64,000 nt of DNA from Bacteroidales bacterium (GTDB lineage Bacteria; Bacteroidota; Bacteroidia; Bacteroidales; GCA-2748055), in assembly GCA_029210725.1 (NCBI GenBank), contig JARGFM010000010.1, positions 65,079 through 129,078 on the forward strand, written 5' to 3'. This document shows, one piece after another, positions 55,201 through 64,000 of the stretch. The notes below the pieces were generated by a model. That model had not been told where the DNA came from, searched no databases, and saw only the letters and a program-made list of their open reading frames with translations. Position 1 is the first letter of the stretch. Every line of letters starts with the position of its first letter. The translations under genes were made by a program, and so were the position numbers.

Positions 55201-55713
55201 CTGGGAAGACTGGCGGAGCACTACTACGAGATCCGGGCCGGAATAGGACTCAATAAGGCTCCTGATATCTACGGGGCATTCCCCACGGATCCTTATTCAC
55301 ATACTCCCGGAAACCGGGGGGCTCAGCAACCCGGGATGACCGGACAGGTTAAGGAGGATATTGTTGCCCGCTGGGCTGAGCTGGGTGTCCGGGTCAGGAA
55401 TGGCTGTATCCGGTTCCAGCCAGTCCTGCTCAGAAGGATGGAGTTTTTTCCGGGACCCGGAAAATTTGACTTTCAGGATCTGAGAGCTCAGGAGCGCTCC
55501 CTGCTCCTTGAAAAAGACACCCTGGGTTTTAGTTATTGTCAGGTCCCGGTCCTCTATCACCTGGCTGAAGTCCCTAAGATAGAATTGTTGTTCCGGGATG
55601 GGACAAAGCAGCAGATAGAGGGACTTACCCTTCACCCTGAGCTCAGTGCCGGAATTTTTGACCGCAGCGGGGAGCTCGTTCAGCTGGATGTTTGGCTCAC
55701 GCCGGGTTTATAA
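52258..55713 (+). CDS. Large GH94-like (cellobiose-phosphorylase-type) protein
   Basis: 1151 residues with no signal peptide, so cytoplasmic. Layout suggests a beta-sandwich N-terminal part (about 1-330) and an alpha/alpha-barrel C-terminal part (about 380-1080). FVNASTADGYNPYRITSDGIDWE and the RPEWNDANNALVG stretch (Asp653) recall the catalytic DWND region of GH94 and related phosphorylases; other matches are weak. I cannot name a substrate, and it could instead be an allied hydrolase. It starts 30 bases after a sugar porter, so phosphorolysis of an imported oligosaccharide is a sensible hypothesis. Full-length and uninterrupted. Confidence 0.6.
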   Translation: MERRNIFIGENPVRVNEAGVEGAFVQLDGERYYKISSVDRMPDFFISLVSASDQWMFISSNGSLTAGRKNPEGALFPYYSEDKIHDFHGKTGSCTLILVKEGERKKLWEPFAGNTGIYAVKRNLYKNLSSNKLVFEEINEDLGMTFRYGWYSSERYGFVRRSTLLNQGAGTREVELLDGLQNILPSHVNPGLQLSSSNLLDAYKRQELVPGTSLALYRLSSVPSDTAEPSESLRVNTVWSEGLRNVSVLLSSRQVDAFRSGYVPEQEHDIKAARGAYFIHASLELPGGTRQTWNMVAEVNQDAAGLAALTNKLGQGEAAGAALREDIERSSTELLSLLASSDAMQSTADELSCSRHLSNVLFNVMRGGVFADNYLVQAGDFMEFISRANTALVPLARKLFEGDHEGITHRKVLERACAGNKTNLIRLSYEYLPLTFSRRHGDPSRPWNRFSIENRKVDGSRKLGYQGNWRDIFQNWEALSLSFPGYVESMISKFVNASTADGYNPYRITSDGIDWEVPDPSDPWSNIGYWGDHQVIYLLKFLEISVNHHPGRLQELLTSDFFSYANVPYQIKPYRELAENPQNTILFDHDLEKTIRKRIEAVGSDGCLVWDREEQVVLVNLAEKLLVVLLSKLSNFIPGAGIWMNTQRPEWNDANNALVGFGVSMVTTCYLRAYAAYFRELLRSSTLETVRVSAEMADFFRRMKKELDLQMQEPEKMLTGQGKKRCMDAFGQAGSDYRQHFYREGFSGRKKELQVKELLDFFDRALQALDDTISSNRRPDQLFHAYNLIRVDGSRVILRRLYEMLEGQVAVLSSGFLKPVESLELLDALKSSKLFREDQYSYILYPDRALPSFLEINIIPATEIDRSELLKTLIRKSDQQIVVRDVNGATHFHADFRNAGFLEQALDRLPEEYSTLLDKERDLILDIYDKVFDHQSFTGRSGTFYGYEGLGSIYWHMVSKLLLAVCETYYRAAECGANAETLGRLAEHYYEIRAGIGLNKAPDIYGAFPTDPYSHTPGNRGAQQPGMTGQVKEDIVARWAELGVRVRNGCIRFQPVLLRRMEFFPGPGKFDFQDLRAQERSLLLEKDTLGFSYCQVPVLYHLAEVPKIELLFRDGTKQQIEGLTLHPELSAGIFDRSGELVQLDVWLTPGL

Positions 55714-55816
55714 GTGGCATGCGGCGGGTATCAGGATAAAATTCCATCTGCGGGAAACCCTCTTTTGCCCTGAAATACCATGGAGCCAAGCCAGAATATT
55801 CCGGGTCACAGTGGAT

Positions 55817-56188
55817 TCAGTGGCTCATTGCCAGGATCATGCCTCCAAAGTAAGGGACCAGCCAGATCAGCCATACCAGCAGGCTGTAACGGTGAAATTT
55901 TGCTTTCATCTGTTCCTGGTTTTTGCGGATCACGATGGTGGCCCAGATGGCATGTGCCAGCATGAGCCAGAGTGCGATTTGCCCGGTCAGGGTGTGCGGA
56001 TCCAGGATATCGAATTCTCCCTTTGCCAGGTGGTGCATGGCAAGGGTCCCGGAAACATCAAAAAGGAAACCTGTCCAGAAAGTTACCACATGCCAGGGTT
56101 TCAGTAATCGTGCAATTCTTTCGGCCCAGATGCCGGTGGAGTAAAAGACCAGTGCCAGGGTAATCAAGACCGTGGATAGAATCATCAT
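55817..56188 (-). CDS. HsmA-like small membrane protein (TIGR03987 type)
   Basis: 123 residues with four hydrophobic segments (about 2-20, 33-53, 68-86, 101-121) and the conserved feature HVVTFWTGFLFDVSGTLAMHH, with paired histidines. This matches my memory of the TIGR03987/HsmA family, whose function is poorly defined. The next minus-strand gene upstream is the Rieske gene, 46 bases away, suggesting a redox-related membrane unit. Confidence 0.75.
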   Translation of the reverse strand: MMILSTVLITLALVFYSTGIWAERIARLLKPWHVVTFWTGFLFDVSGTLAMHHLAKGEFDILDPHTLTGQIALWLMLAHAIWATIVIRKNQEQMKAKFHRYSLLVWLIWLVPYFGGMILAMSH

Positions 56189-56234
56189 TTTTAACAGGTT
56201 TTGCCCGTAAAAGTATGAATATTTTGGAAGCTGC

Positions 56235-56666
56235 TCAGCTCAGATCGACGGTCAGAATATCTCCATCCGGCATCACATCGAATTTTCTAAGAGGCGATGA
56301 TGCAGGTCCGTTCAGGACCGTGCCAGTCGTACTGAAGATGGATTCATGGCAGGGGCAGGGGAGGTTCTGATTGCTGTGATTGTAGCTCACCTGACATCCC
56401 TGGTGGGTACAGACACTGGAAAGGGCGATATATCCGCTTCCGGTGTTTATAAGCATGATGTTGTTAACCACCATGGACCCCCCTTCCGGGACGAGACTGC
56501 TGAAATTACTGTTATTCAGGTCAATGGTCAGTGTGTTATCCGATGGATCCGTATTTCCGTTTTCCGGACCCAACTCTTCTTTCTGGCAGGAGCTCAGGAG
56601 TGATGGAACGATGAAGACCGTAGCCGTACCCGCTGCAATGTTTTTGATTAATTGTCTTCTGTTCAT
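56235..56666 (-). CDS. Rieske [2Fe-2S] protein, exported
   Basis: 143 residues. Tat-like N-terminus (MNRRQLIKNIAAGTATVF) followed by a lipobox-like LLSSC, so possibly an exported lipoprotein. The cluster motif is complete: CTHQGC and CPCHESIFS supply two Cys and two His ligands. No cytochrome b gene is near, so it is not a bc1 subunit; small stand-alone Rieske proteins of this type occur in Bacteroidota with unassigned electron-transfer roles. Confidence 0.88.
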   Translation of the reverse strand: MNRRQLIKNIAAGTATVFIVPSLLSSCQKEELGPENGNTDPSDNTLTIDLNNSNFSSLVPEGGSMVVNNIMLINTGSGYIALSSVCTHQGCQVSYNHSNQNLPCPCHESIFSTTGTVLNGPASSPLRKFDVMPDGDILTVDLS

Positions 56667-56694
56667 GATAATAGATGGATTTTATGGACGGTAA

Positions 56695-56755
56695 ACGGGC
56701 AGCAATATCCCTAACCCCGATTCTGTCTGAATTTTCAACAAATATCGCTGCCCGT
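56695..56755. repeat. 14-bp imperfect inverted repeat upstream of the Rieske gene
   Basis: ACGGGCAGCAATAT (56695-56708) and ATATCGCTGCCCGT (56742-56755) pair at 13 of 14 positions with a 33-base spacer. They fill the gap between the DUF2892 gene and the Rieske start. No T-run follows, so it is more likely an operator or RNA structure than a terminator. Confidence 0.5.
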
Positions 56756-56761
56756 ACCTGA

Positions 56762-56950
56762 CTAAGATTTATTCTTCCTGGTTGACAGACCGAAAGGTAT
56801 ATACAGCGGACACGTGGATATCAGTGACGTGGCCAGAAAAACCACCCCGATAATGCCCCACCAGGATTTAAAATAGATGCCGGCTGCCACTATGAGCAGA
56901 CCGAGAACAAGCCGGATCCTTCTATCCAGTAATCCCATATTTTTTTTCAT
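56762..56950 (-). CDS. DUF2892 (YgaP-type) inner membrane protein
   Basis: 62 residues from ATG 56950 (MKKNMGLLDRRIRLV); two membrane helices (about 14-29 and 32-47), with a conserved LISTCPLYIPFGLS ending. This is the membrane half of YgaP-like proteins, without the rhodanese domain. In Bacteroidota the family is often encoded next to Crp/Fnr regulators, as here. A perfect -7 box and a Crp/Fnr palindrome precede it. Role in sulfur or redox metabolism is inferred from relatives. Confidence 0.8.
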   Translation of the reverse strand: MKKNMGLLDRRIRLVLGLLIVAAGIYFKSWWGIIGVVFLATSLISTCPLYIPFGLSTRKNKS

Positions 56951-56976
56951 GATCAATTGATGATTTTTATTTAGTC

Positions 56977-56984
56977 CAAATATA
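56977..56984 (-). promoter_or_regulatory. Predicted -7 element of the DUF2892 gene
   Basis: Minus-strand TATATTTG, a perfect TAnnTTTG box, ends 26 bases before the ATG. With transcription starting near 56973, the palindrome upstream is centred close to -41.5. Confidence 0.6.
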
Positions 56985-57005
56985 ATACAGGAAGGATGTG
57001 CAACA

Positions 57006-57023
57006 TTGTGACCAGCGTCACAA
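57006..57023 (-). promoter_or_regulatory. Crp/Fnr-type operator
   Basis: TTGTGACCAGCGTCACAA is a perfect palindrome with 7-bp arms and a 4-base centre, matching the TGTGA-N6-TCACA Crp consensus. Its centre is about 41 bases upstream of the predicted start for the DUF2892 gene, the usual class II activator position. It overlaps the stop codon of the ruined Crp/Fnr gene. Confidence 0.75.
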
Positions 57024-57433
57024 AGGCTTGAGAATTTTGATCTTGCCACGTTCCAGGGAGATAAGTTGCTCTTTTTCCATCTGTTTCAGCAGGCGGCTGA
57101 TCACCTCCCTGGCCGTTCCAAGCTGACCAGCAGCAGTCGGGTTCTTTTTTCTACGATGGCTTCGGCCTGGCTCTCTTTTTCATTCAGGCAGGAAGTAATG
57201 GAAAGAATGCAGCTTTCTCCCGGTTCAATATGGTAAAAGACAATTTCCCTCCCGGTGGGGTCCAGTTTCCGAAGCTTGATGGAACCATCCAGTACCAGAG
57301 GGACTTGTTTAATAAACTGTTGTTCCTTCAGGATAATTGTGCCTGCACTTAGCTCCCGGATTTCCGCATTCGCCAGCTCGTCCATGATATCCTTCTCAAA
57401 GGAAAAATGGGATATTAGATTTTCGGGACTCAT
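57018..57433 (-). pseudogene. Crp/Fnr-family regulator with out-of-frame internal deletion
   Basis: The first ~103 codons encode an effector domain (LKEQQFIKQVPLVLDGSIKL, FYHIEPGESCILSITSCL, VEKRTRLLLVS), after which the frame runs into a premature stop at LERPGR. In another frame the DNA from about 57123 down to 57018 encodes the end of the DNA-binding domain (AGQLGTAREVISRLLKQME, then a stop). The dimerisation helix and most of the helix-turn-helix, roughly 80 residues, are missing. Both ends are recognisable, so an internal out-of-frame deletion is the simplest explanation. The recognition helix (TAREVISRLLKQ) survives in the remnant but cannot be made in frame. Confidence 0.85.
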
Positions 57434-57514
57434 ACCAGTATTTTATCCGTATAACACTGCATGAAATTTATTGTTCCAAAGCGAAAGAGATAACTCCTAG
57501 CAAATTAGGGGATT

Positions 57515-57550
57515 AAGAAAAAGGCCCGTCCTGGGAAGGACAGGCTCTTT
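57515..57550 (-). terminator. Rho-independent terminator after the epimerase gene
   Basis: A 14-bp stem with one mismatch and two G-U pairs (57519-57532 with 57537-57550), 4-base loop, followed on the minus strand by a short T-rich run. It lies 24 bases after the aldose epimerase stop and closes the three-gene operon. Confidence 0.8.
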
Positions 57551-57573
57551 AAGCTGTTCAGGCTTGATCTGTT

Positions 57574-58746
57574 TCAGTCCTCGACGCCGAATTTAAAGAT
57601 GGTCTGGGAAACAAAGTTCTCACCAGGGCGAAGTATGGTACCTGGGAAATCAGGCTGATTGGGCGAATCGGGAAAATGCTGTGTTTCCAGGCACAGGCCG
57701 GCATATTGCTCGTAGACCCTCTTGCCGGATACCAGCGAACCGTCCAGAAAGTTCCCTGTATAGAACTGCACCCCGGGTTCGGTGGTATGTACCTCCAGAT
57801 AGCGCCCTGTTTTGGGATCCAGTACTTTGGCGGCCAGGGTTTTCTCCCCCTCCGGACCATCGATCACAAAGTTATGGTCATAGCCCAGGGGCTCGTTGTT
57901 CAGCTCATCAAAACCTTCTCCGATTATAGTTGGCTTTCTGAAATCAAAGGGAGTTCCCTCCACATTGGCCAGTTCTCCGGTGGGGATCAGCTCCTCATTC
58001 ACCGGGGTATACCTGGATGCATTCAGATAGAGGATGTGATCCAGGATAGTCCCTTCCCCCGCCAGGTTAAAATAGCTGTGGTTGGTCAGGTTCAGTACCG
58101 TGGCCTTGTCGGTTTTAGCTTCATAGGTAATAAACAGCTGGTCCATCAGCAATTCATAGGTCACCGTCACGTCCAGCTTTCCCGGGTAGCCCTCCTCGCC
58201 ATCGGGACTTGTATAACTCAGCTTCAGCGCAGCACGTTCGTCGCAGGCGATTACCTCAGGGATCCAGAGTTTCTTGTCAAAACCCCTGAGCCCTCCGTGC
58301 AGGGAGTTGTTCCCATTATTTGCGGCCAGGTGGTATAGCTCTCCATCCAGGGTGAATTGGGCTTTGGCAATCCGGTTCCCATATCTTCCCACCAGGGCTC
58401 CAAAGTAGGGGTGGCCTTCCAGGTAGGGCTCCAGCTTATCAAAACCAAGGGTAATAATGCCTGATTTTCCATTCTTATCGGGAGTGTGGATCCCTGTAAT
58501 GATGCCTCCGTAGTTGGTAATAGTGACGATAATCTCTCTTTCATTCCTGAGGGTGTAGAGCATGGCCGAATCCCCTTCGGGAGTCAGACCGAAAAAAGAC
58601 TTTTCCACTTTGCATTTGGGATTCTTCGCTTCGGTGGCGGAAGAGCCTTTCTCGGAGGGGTTGCATCCGGTTAGTATTAAAAAAACAATCAGTGAAAGTC
58701 CCGTGATAAGCGGGAATCCGGATAGATCAATAAATTTCCTGTTCAT
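57574..58746 (-). CDS. galM: Aldose 1-epimerase (galactose mutarotase), lipoprotein
   Basis: 390 residues with a signal peptide and lipobox (LIVFLILTGC, Cys28), so probably membrane-tethered in the periplasm, unlike the cytosolic E. coli enzyme. GalM motifs: ITNYGGIITGIHTPD, GRYGNRIAKAQFTLDG, NNSLHGGLRGFDKKLW, VLNLTNHSYFNLAGEG (catalytic His) and GVQFYTGNFLDG; catalytic Glu near CLETQHFPDSPNQ. It is the last gene of an operon with dihydroorotase and a GT2; no galactose genes are near. Confidence 0.92.
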   Translation of the reverse strand: MNRKFIDLSGFPLITGLSLIVFLILTGCNPSEKGSSATEAKNPKCKVEKSFFGLTPEGDSAMLYTLRNEREIIVTITNYGGIITGIHTPDKNGKSGIITLGFDKLEPYLEGHPYFGALVGRYGNRIAKAQFTLDGELYHLAANNGNNSLHGGLRGFDKKLWIPEVIACDERAALKLSYTSPDGEEGYPGKLDVTVTYELLMDQLFITYEAKTDKATVLNLTNHSYFNLAGEGTILDHILYLNASRYTPVNEELIPTGELANVEGTPFDFRKPTIIGEGFDELNNEPLGYDHNFVIDGPEGEKTLAAKVLDPKTGRYLEVHTTEPGVQFYTGNFLDGSLVSGKRVYEQYAGLCLETQHFPDSPNQPDFPGTILRPGENFVSQTIFKFGVED

Positions 58747-58765
58747 GATATGTACGATTAAGGTT

Positions 58766-60112
58766 TTAGATTCTTTCGAACTCCAGCCTTTCTCCCCGGA
58801 TCATCTCATTAAAGAGCCCGTCCATATAGGCCAGCTTCCCGTTGACCCAGGTATGGCTTACTTTGGAGTGAAAAACCTCTCCCTGGAAAGGAGACCAGCC
58901 ACATTTATAGTGAATATTGCTATGGGCCACGGTCCACTCCTGTTCCATATCCACCAGTACCAGGTCTGCTTTGAATCCGGGTTCAATGAAACCACGATCC
59001 TTCACTCCAAAAAGCCGGGCAGGGGCATGGCACATCTTCTCTACCACCTTTTCCATGCTGATCTTTCCCCGGTGAACCAGTTCCAGCATGGCGTTCAAAG
59101 AGTGTTGGACCAGGGGGCCTCCCGAAGGGGACTGGAAATATCTGCTCTGCTTTTCCTCGATGGTATGTGGTGCATGATCGGTGGCAATCACATCCAGCTT
59201 ATCGTTCAAAACGGCAGCCAGGAGTGAATCGCGGTCATGTTTTGTTTTAATGGCGGGGTTCCACTTTATGAGGGTTCCTTTCCGCTTATAGTCGCCATCA
59301 TCGAACCAGAGGTGATGAACGCAAACCTCTGCAGTAATCCGTTTCTTTTTAAAATCGGTTCCCTGTTCAAACAGCTCCAGTTCCCGGGCTGTGGATAAAT
59401 GAAGAACATGCAGCCGGGCATTGTGTTTCCGGGCCAGTTCCACAGCCCGGGAACTGGAAAGGTAACAGGCTTCCTCGCTTCGGATCACGGGGTGCAGCTT
59501 CATCGGGACCTCATCGCCATACTCATCCCTTGCCTTCTGAATGTTCCTCCGAATGGTGGGCTCATCTTCACAGTGGGTGCAGATGAGCGTGGGTGATCCT
59601 GCAAAGATATTTTCCAGTGCTTTCGGGTCGTCCACCAGCATATTTCCGGTGGATGATCCCATAAATACCTTAACCCCGCAGTTTCTGGACGGATCGAGTT
59701 TTTTTATTTCCTTCAGGTTATTGTTGGTTGCTCCCAGGTAAAAGGAGTAATTGGCCATGGAGACCTCCGAGGCCCTGGTATACTTCTTTTCCAGTTCCTC
59801 GATGGAGGTAGCCGGTGGCTTTGTATTGGGCATCTCCATGTAGGAGGTGATGCCGCCTGCCACTGCAGCTTTTGATTCTGTGGCAATCTCGCCCTTGTGG
59901 GTCAGTCCGGGTTCCCTGAAGTGTACCTGGTCATCGATGACACCGGGAAGAAGATATTTTCCGCCGGCATCAACTTCCTCGGCCAGATCCTGTTCCGCCC
60001 CGGGCTCGCCAGCTCCCATGGCCCGGATAATCCCTCCCCTGACCAGTACAAATCCATGGGTGATGTTCCCGGCATTGACAATTTTCGCGTTTTTAATCAG
60101 GTAGTTATTCAT
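58766..60112 (-). CDS. pyrC: Dihydroorotase
   Basis: 448-residue amidohydrolase of pyrimidine synthesis. Zinc-site motif PGVIDDQVHFREPGLTHKGE is clear, with THCEDEP, LHVLHLSTA and VIATDHAPHTIEEK supplying further ligands and the catalytic Asp. The length fits the longer class I dihydroorotases common in Bacteroidota. Starts 11 bases after the GT2 gene stop. Confidence 0.93.
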   Translation of the reverse strand: MNNYLIKNAKIVNAGNITHGFVLVRGGIIRAMGAGEPGAEQDLAEEVDAGGKYLLPGVIDDQVHFREPGLTHKGEIATESKAAVAGGITSYMEMPNTKPPATSIEELEKKYTRASEVSMANYSFYLGATNNNLKEIKKLDPSRNCGVKVFMGSSTGNMLVDDPKALENIFAGSPTLICTHCEDEPTIRRNIQKARDEYGDEVPMKLHPVIRSEEACYLSSSRAVELARKHNARLHVLHLSTARELELFEQGTDFKKKRITAEVCVHHLWFDDGDYKRKGTLIKWNPAIKTKHDRDSLLAAVLNDKLDVIATDHAPHTIEEKQSRYFQSPSGGPLVQHSLNAMLELVHRGKISMEKVVEKMCHAPARLFGVKDRGFIEPGFKADLVLVDMEQEWTVAHSNIHYKCGWSPFQGEVFHSKVSHTWVNGKLAYMDGLFNEMIRGERLEFERI

Positions 60113-60123
60113 GATCTCTTTAT

Positions 60124-60864
60124 TCAGGTACTGTTCCTTTTGTAGTTTTTGAACCAGCTGCCGGTTCTTAATCCAATGACTCCGAAAATGGCTTCACTGA
60201 CGATTTTACCTGACATTTTTGAGCTTCCTTCTTTGCGGTCGGTGAAAATAATGGGAAGCTCCACCACACGGAAACCATATTTCCAGGCCTTGAATTTCAT
60301 TTCGATCTGGAACGCATATCCTTTAAACTTGATCCTGTCCAGCCTGATAACCTCCAGGACTTCACGGCGGTAACAGACAAAGCCGGCTGTGGCATCCCGC
60401 ACCTTCATGCGGGTGATCAGCCTGACATAGACCGAGGCGAAATAGGAGATCAACACCCGGCTCATGGGCCAGTTCACCACGTTTACTCCCGAAATATACC
60501 GCGATCCGATGGCTACATCGGCCAGGCCCTTCATGCAGGTCTCGAACAGTCTGGGCAGGTCGCCTGGATCGTGGGAGAAGTCGGCATCCATTTCACAGAT
60601 ATACTGGTAATCTCTTTCCAGGGCCCACTGAAAACCTTTGATATAGGCAGTTCCCAAACCCAGCTTGCCGGGTCGTTCGAGCAGGTGAAGCGACCTGGTA
60701 TATCTGGATTGCAGCTCTTTGATCCGTTTTCCGGTGCCGTCCGGCGAATTGTCGTCCACAATCAGCAGGTCCACCTTTAGGGGCAGACCCAGGACCACCT
60801 CCACCAGGCTGCCGATATTCTCAATCTCATTATATGTAGGGACAATAACTAGTCGATCACTCAT
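60124..60864 (-). CDS. Polyprenol monophosphomannose synthase-like GT2 (DPM1 type)
   Basis: 246-residue GT-A glycosyltransferase like dolichol/undecaprenyl-phosphate mannosyltransferase. VIVPTYNEIENIG, LLIVDDNSPDGTG, the DxD in EMDADFSHDP, and the C-terminal LPIIFTDRKEGSSKMSGKIV are diagnostic. No C-terminal membrane helices, so it is the DPM1-only form. It makes a lipid-linked mannose donor for periplasmic glycosylation. A -7 box, TAATTTTG (60885-60892), lies 20 bases before the ATG, with no clear -33. Confidence 0.88.
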   Translation of the reverse strand: MSDRLVIVPTYNEIENIGSLVEVVLGLPLKVDLLIVDDNSPDGTGKRIKELQSRYTRSLHLLERPGKLGLGTAYIKGFQWALERDYQYICEMDADFSHDPGDLPRLFETCMKGLADVAIGSRYISGVNVVNWPMSRVLISYFASVYVRLITRMKVRDATAGFVCYRREVLEVIRLDRIKFKGYAFQIEMKFKAWKYGFRVVELPIIFTDRKEGSSKMSGKIVSEAIFGVIGLRTGSWFKNYKRNST

Positions 60865-61040
60865 AATATGTATGGCCTTAGAAACAAAATTACATCATTT
60901 TTCCAAGTTTTTATCAGTCAGGTAAAAGTAAAGGCTTATATTTGCTGCCCGTTCTGCGAAGCGAAGTTCTATAAAAAGTGTTTTGTGAACACCTGATTAC
61001 CAGTCGAATACAATTTATTTTCAAAAAATATATAAAAAGA
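60865..61040. other. Non-coding upstream part of the rRNA leader
   Basis: No convincing gene. It holds the GT2 -7 box (60885-60892, minus strand) and, on the plus strand, TATATTTG at 60937-60944, a perfect -7 box but without a TTTG at the right distance. The latter may be a third, weaker rRNA promoter. Confidence 0.4.
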
Positions 61041-61073
61041 TTTGGTGATTCAATTTTAAAGCGCTTATCTTTG
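61041..61073 (+). promoter_or_regulatory. rRNA operon promoter P1
   Basis: TTTG (61041-61044), 21-base spacer, TATCTTTG (61066-61073): a near-ideal Bacteroidota promoter, followed by GCATCCGC. Confidence 0.75.
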
Positions 61074-61162
61074 CATCCGCTTTAAACAAGCAGTTGTTCT
61101 TAAAACAAGGTTGAAGAGAGAGTTTTTTCCGGAGCGAAAGCCTCGAAAAAAGTGAAGAAAAG

Positions 61163-61195
61163 TTGTTGTGGATTAAGATAAAGTTTTTAACTTTG
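61163..61195 (+). promoter_or_regulatory. rRNA operon promoter P2
   Basis: TTGTTG (61163-61168), about 19 bases, then TAACTTTG (61188-61195), followed by GCATTCCGC, nearly the same initial sequence as after P1. Lies about 135 bases before the 16S rRNA. Confidence 0.75.
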
Positions 61196-61228
61196 CATTC
61201 CGCAAAAACCATAGTTGAAACGGAACAT

Positions 61229-61240
61229 AGTTCTTTGAAA
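61229..61240 (+). promoter_or_regulatory. boxA-like antitermination element before 16S
   Basis: AGTTCTTTGAAA resembles boxA and is repeated almost exactly before the 23S gene (63202-63213), as expected for Nus-dependent rRNA antitermination. Confidence 0.6.
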
Positions 61241-61329
61241 ATATTGAAGTAAGAAATAGGTAAAGAAGTCACCTGAAATTCCAAAATGAATTTTAAGGAG
61301 TGAAGAATCTTGAGCATATTAAATTTTTT

Positions 61330-62852
<1,523 letters not shown>

Positions 62853-63010
62853 AGAGAGGTTCTTTACGATGACTTCTTTCCTATCTTACTTCATTATTTA
62901 TATATCCTGAAGCGTATTTTGACGCTTTAACTGATATTATCCCGTTGCTCAGTATGAGATTGTGAAAACGATTTCATCCGGGATCACGGGTACTGAGTGA
63001 AGAGATTAAT

Positions 63011-63084
63011 AGTCCCGTAGCTCAGGTGGTTAGAGCGCTACACTGATAATGTAGAGGTCCCCAGTTCAAGTCTGGGCGGGACTA
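63011..63084 (+). tRNA. tRNA-Ile (GAT)
   Basis: 74 nt; acceptor arms AGTCCCG and CGGGACT pair perfectly, the anticodon stem CTACA/TGTAG encloses a loop with anticodon GAT. CCA is not encoded. Sits in the 16S-23S spacer. Confidence 0.97.
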
Positions 63085-63094
63085 CTCAAAATGC

Positions 63095-63168
63095 GGGGGA
63101 TTAGCTCAGTTGGCTAGAGCGCCTGCTTTGCACGCAGGAGGTCAAGGGTTCGACTCCCTTATTCTCCA
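63095..63168 (+). tRNA. tRNA-Ala (TGC)
   Basis: 74 nt; acceptor GGGGGAT pairs with ATTCTCC (two G-U pairs), anticodon stem CCTGC/GCAGG, anticodon TGC. CCA not encoded. Ten bases after tRNA-Ile in the rRNA spacer. Confidence 0.97.
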
Positions 63169-63201
63169 CAACTCCAGATTCCGATGTATCGGATAGGAAA
63201 A

Positions 63202-63213
63202 AGTTCTTTGACA
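63202..63213 (+). promoter_or_regulatory. boxA-like element before 23S
   Basis: AGTTCTTTGACA, near-identical to the element before 16S; about 35 bases before the 23S rRNA. Confidence 0.55.
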
Positions 63214-63248
63214 TATTGGAAAGAAGATTTTTTAAATAACCGTATTTG

Positions 63249-64000
<752 letters not shown>

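Noticed and set aside
61021..61317. 98-codon open frame on the minus strand in the rRNA leader
   Set aside because: Overlaps both rRNA promoters and the boxA element; AT-rich leader sequence gives chance open frames.

Overview
This window looks like a chromosomal segment of a Bacteroidota bacterium, probably Bacteroidales/Marinilabiliales-like (inference). Support: the 16S rRNA is Bacteroidota-like (3' end GGAACACCTCCTTTCT); promoters have the TTTG...TAnnTTTG form of this phylum; one secreted protein ends in a type IX secretion C-terminal domain; and there are glycine-lipid genes, a Bacteroidota-type lptC/coaX/OMP block, meso-DAP-type MurE and a LytTR regulator. No phage, insertion sequence or CRISPR array was seen.

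Layout. 1-2.7 kb: the 3' end of purF, then a divergent pair glsA-glsB for amino-acid (glycine) lipid synthesis. 2.78-18.07 kb: a complete, tightly packed division and cell-wall (dcw) cluster, mraZ-rsmH-ftsL-ftsI-murE-mraY-murD-ftsW-murG-murC-ftsQ-ftsA-ftsZ, preceded by four MraZ boxes at exact 10-bp spacing. 18.2-29.7 kb: an envelope and housekeeping block on the minus strand: ppiD-like chaperone, CNNM/HlyC membrane protein, a small membrane protein, lptC, TPR protein, OMP, coaX, mfd, cupin. 29.8-32.9 kb: two neighbouring decayed genes, an outer-membrane beta-barrel receptor and a LytTR regulator, both interrupted by in-frame stops. 32.9-37.1 kb: lactate permease, glycerate kinase, aspartate kinase.

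37.1-44.06 kb is the most interesting block: a five-gene, plus-strand cassette of a T9SS-exported glycosidase-like protein, a single-domain response regulator, a TPR plus beta-barrel outer membrane protein, a membrane-anchored HEAT-repeat protein and a processive GT2 synthase. Its logic resembles the Pga/Bcs synthase-dependent exopolysaccharide machines, but the parts list differs. I propose it as a candidate polysaccharide synthesis and export system.

44-55.7 kb: a Tat-exported aldo/keto reductase, an FtsX-type permease, a 5'-truncated PD40 propeller protein, a Tat-exported Gfo/Idh/MocA oxidoreductase, and a sugar porter followed by a 1151-residue GH94-like protein behind a palindromic operator. 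55.8-57.4 kb: HsmA-like protein, Rieske protein, DUF2892 protein, and a Crp/Fnr gene destroyed by an internal deletion, with a perfect Crp/Fnr palindrome left behind. 57.5-60.9 kb: lipoprotein aldose epimerase, dihydroorotase and polyprenol-phosphate mannosyltransferase as one minus-strand operon. 61-64 kb: an rRNA operon with tandem promoters, 16S, tRNA-Ile(GAT), tRNA-Ala(TGC) and the start of 23S.

All assignments come from reading motifs and context by eye; no database search was run.
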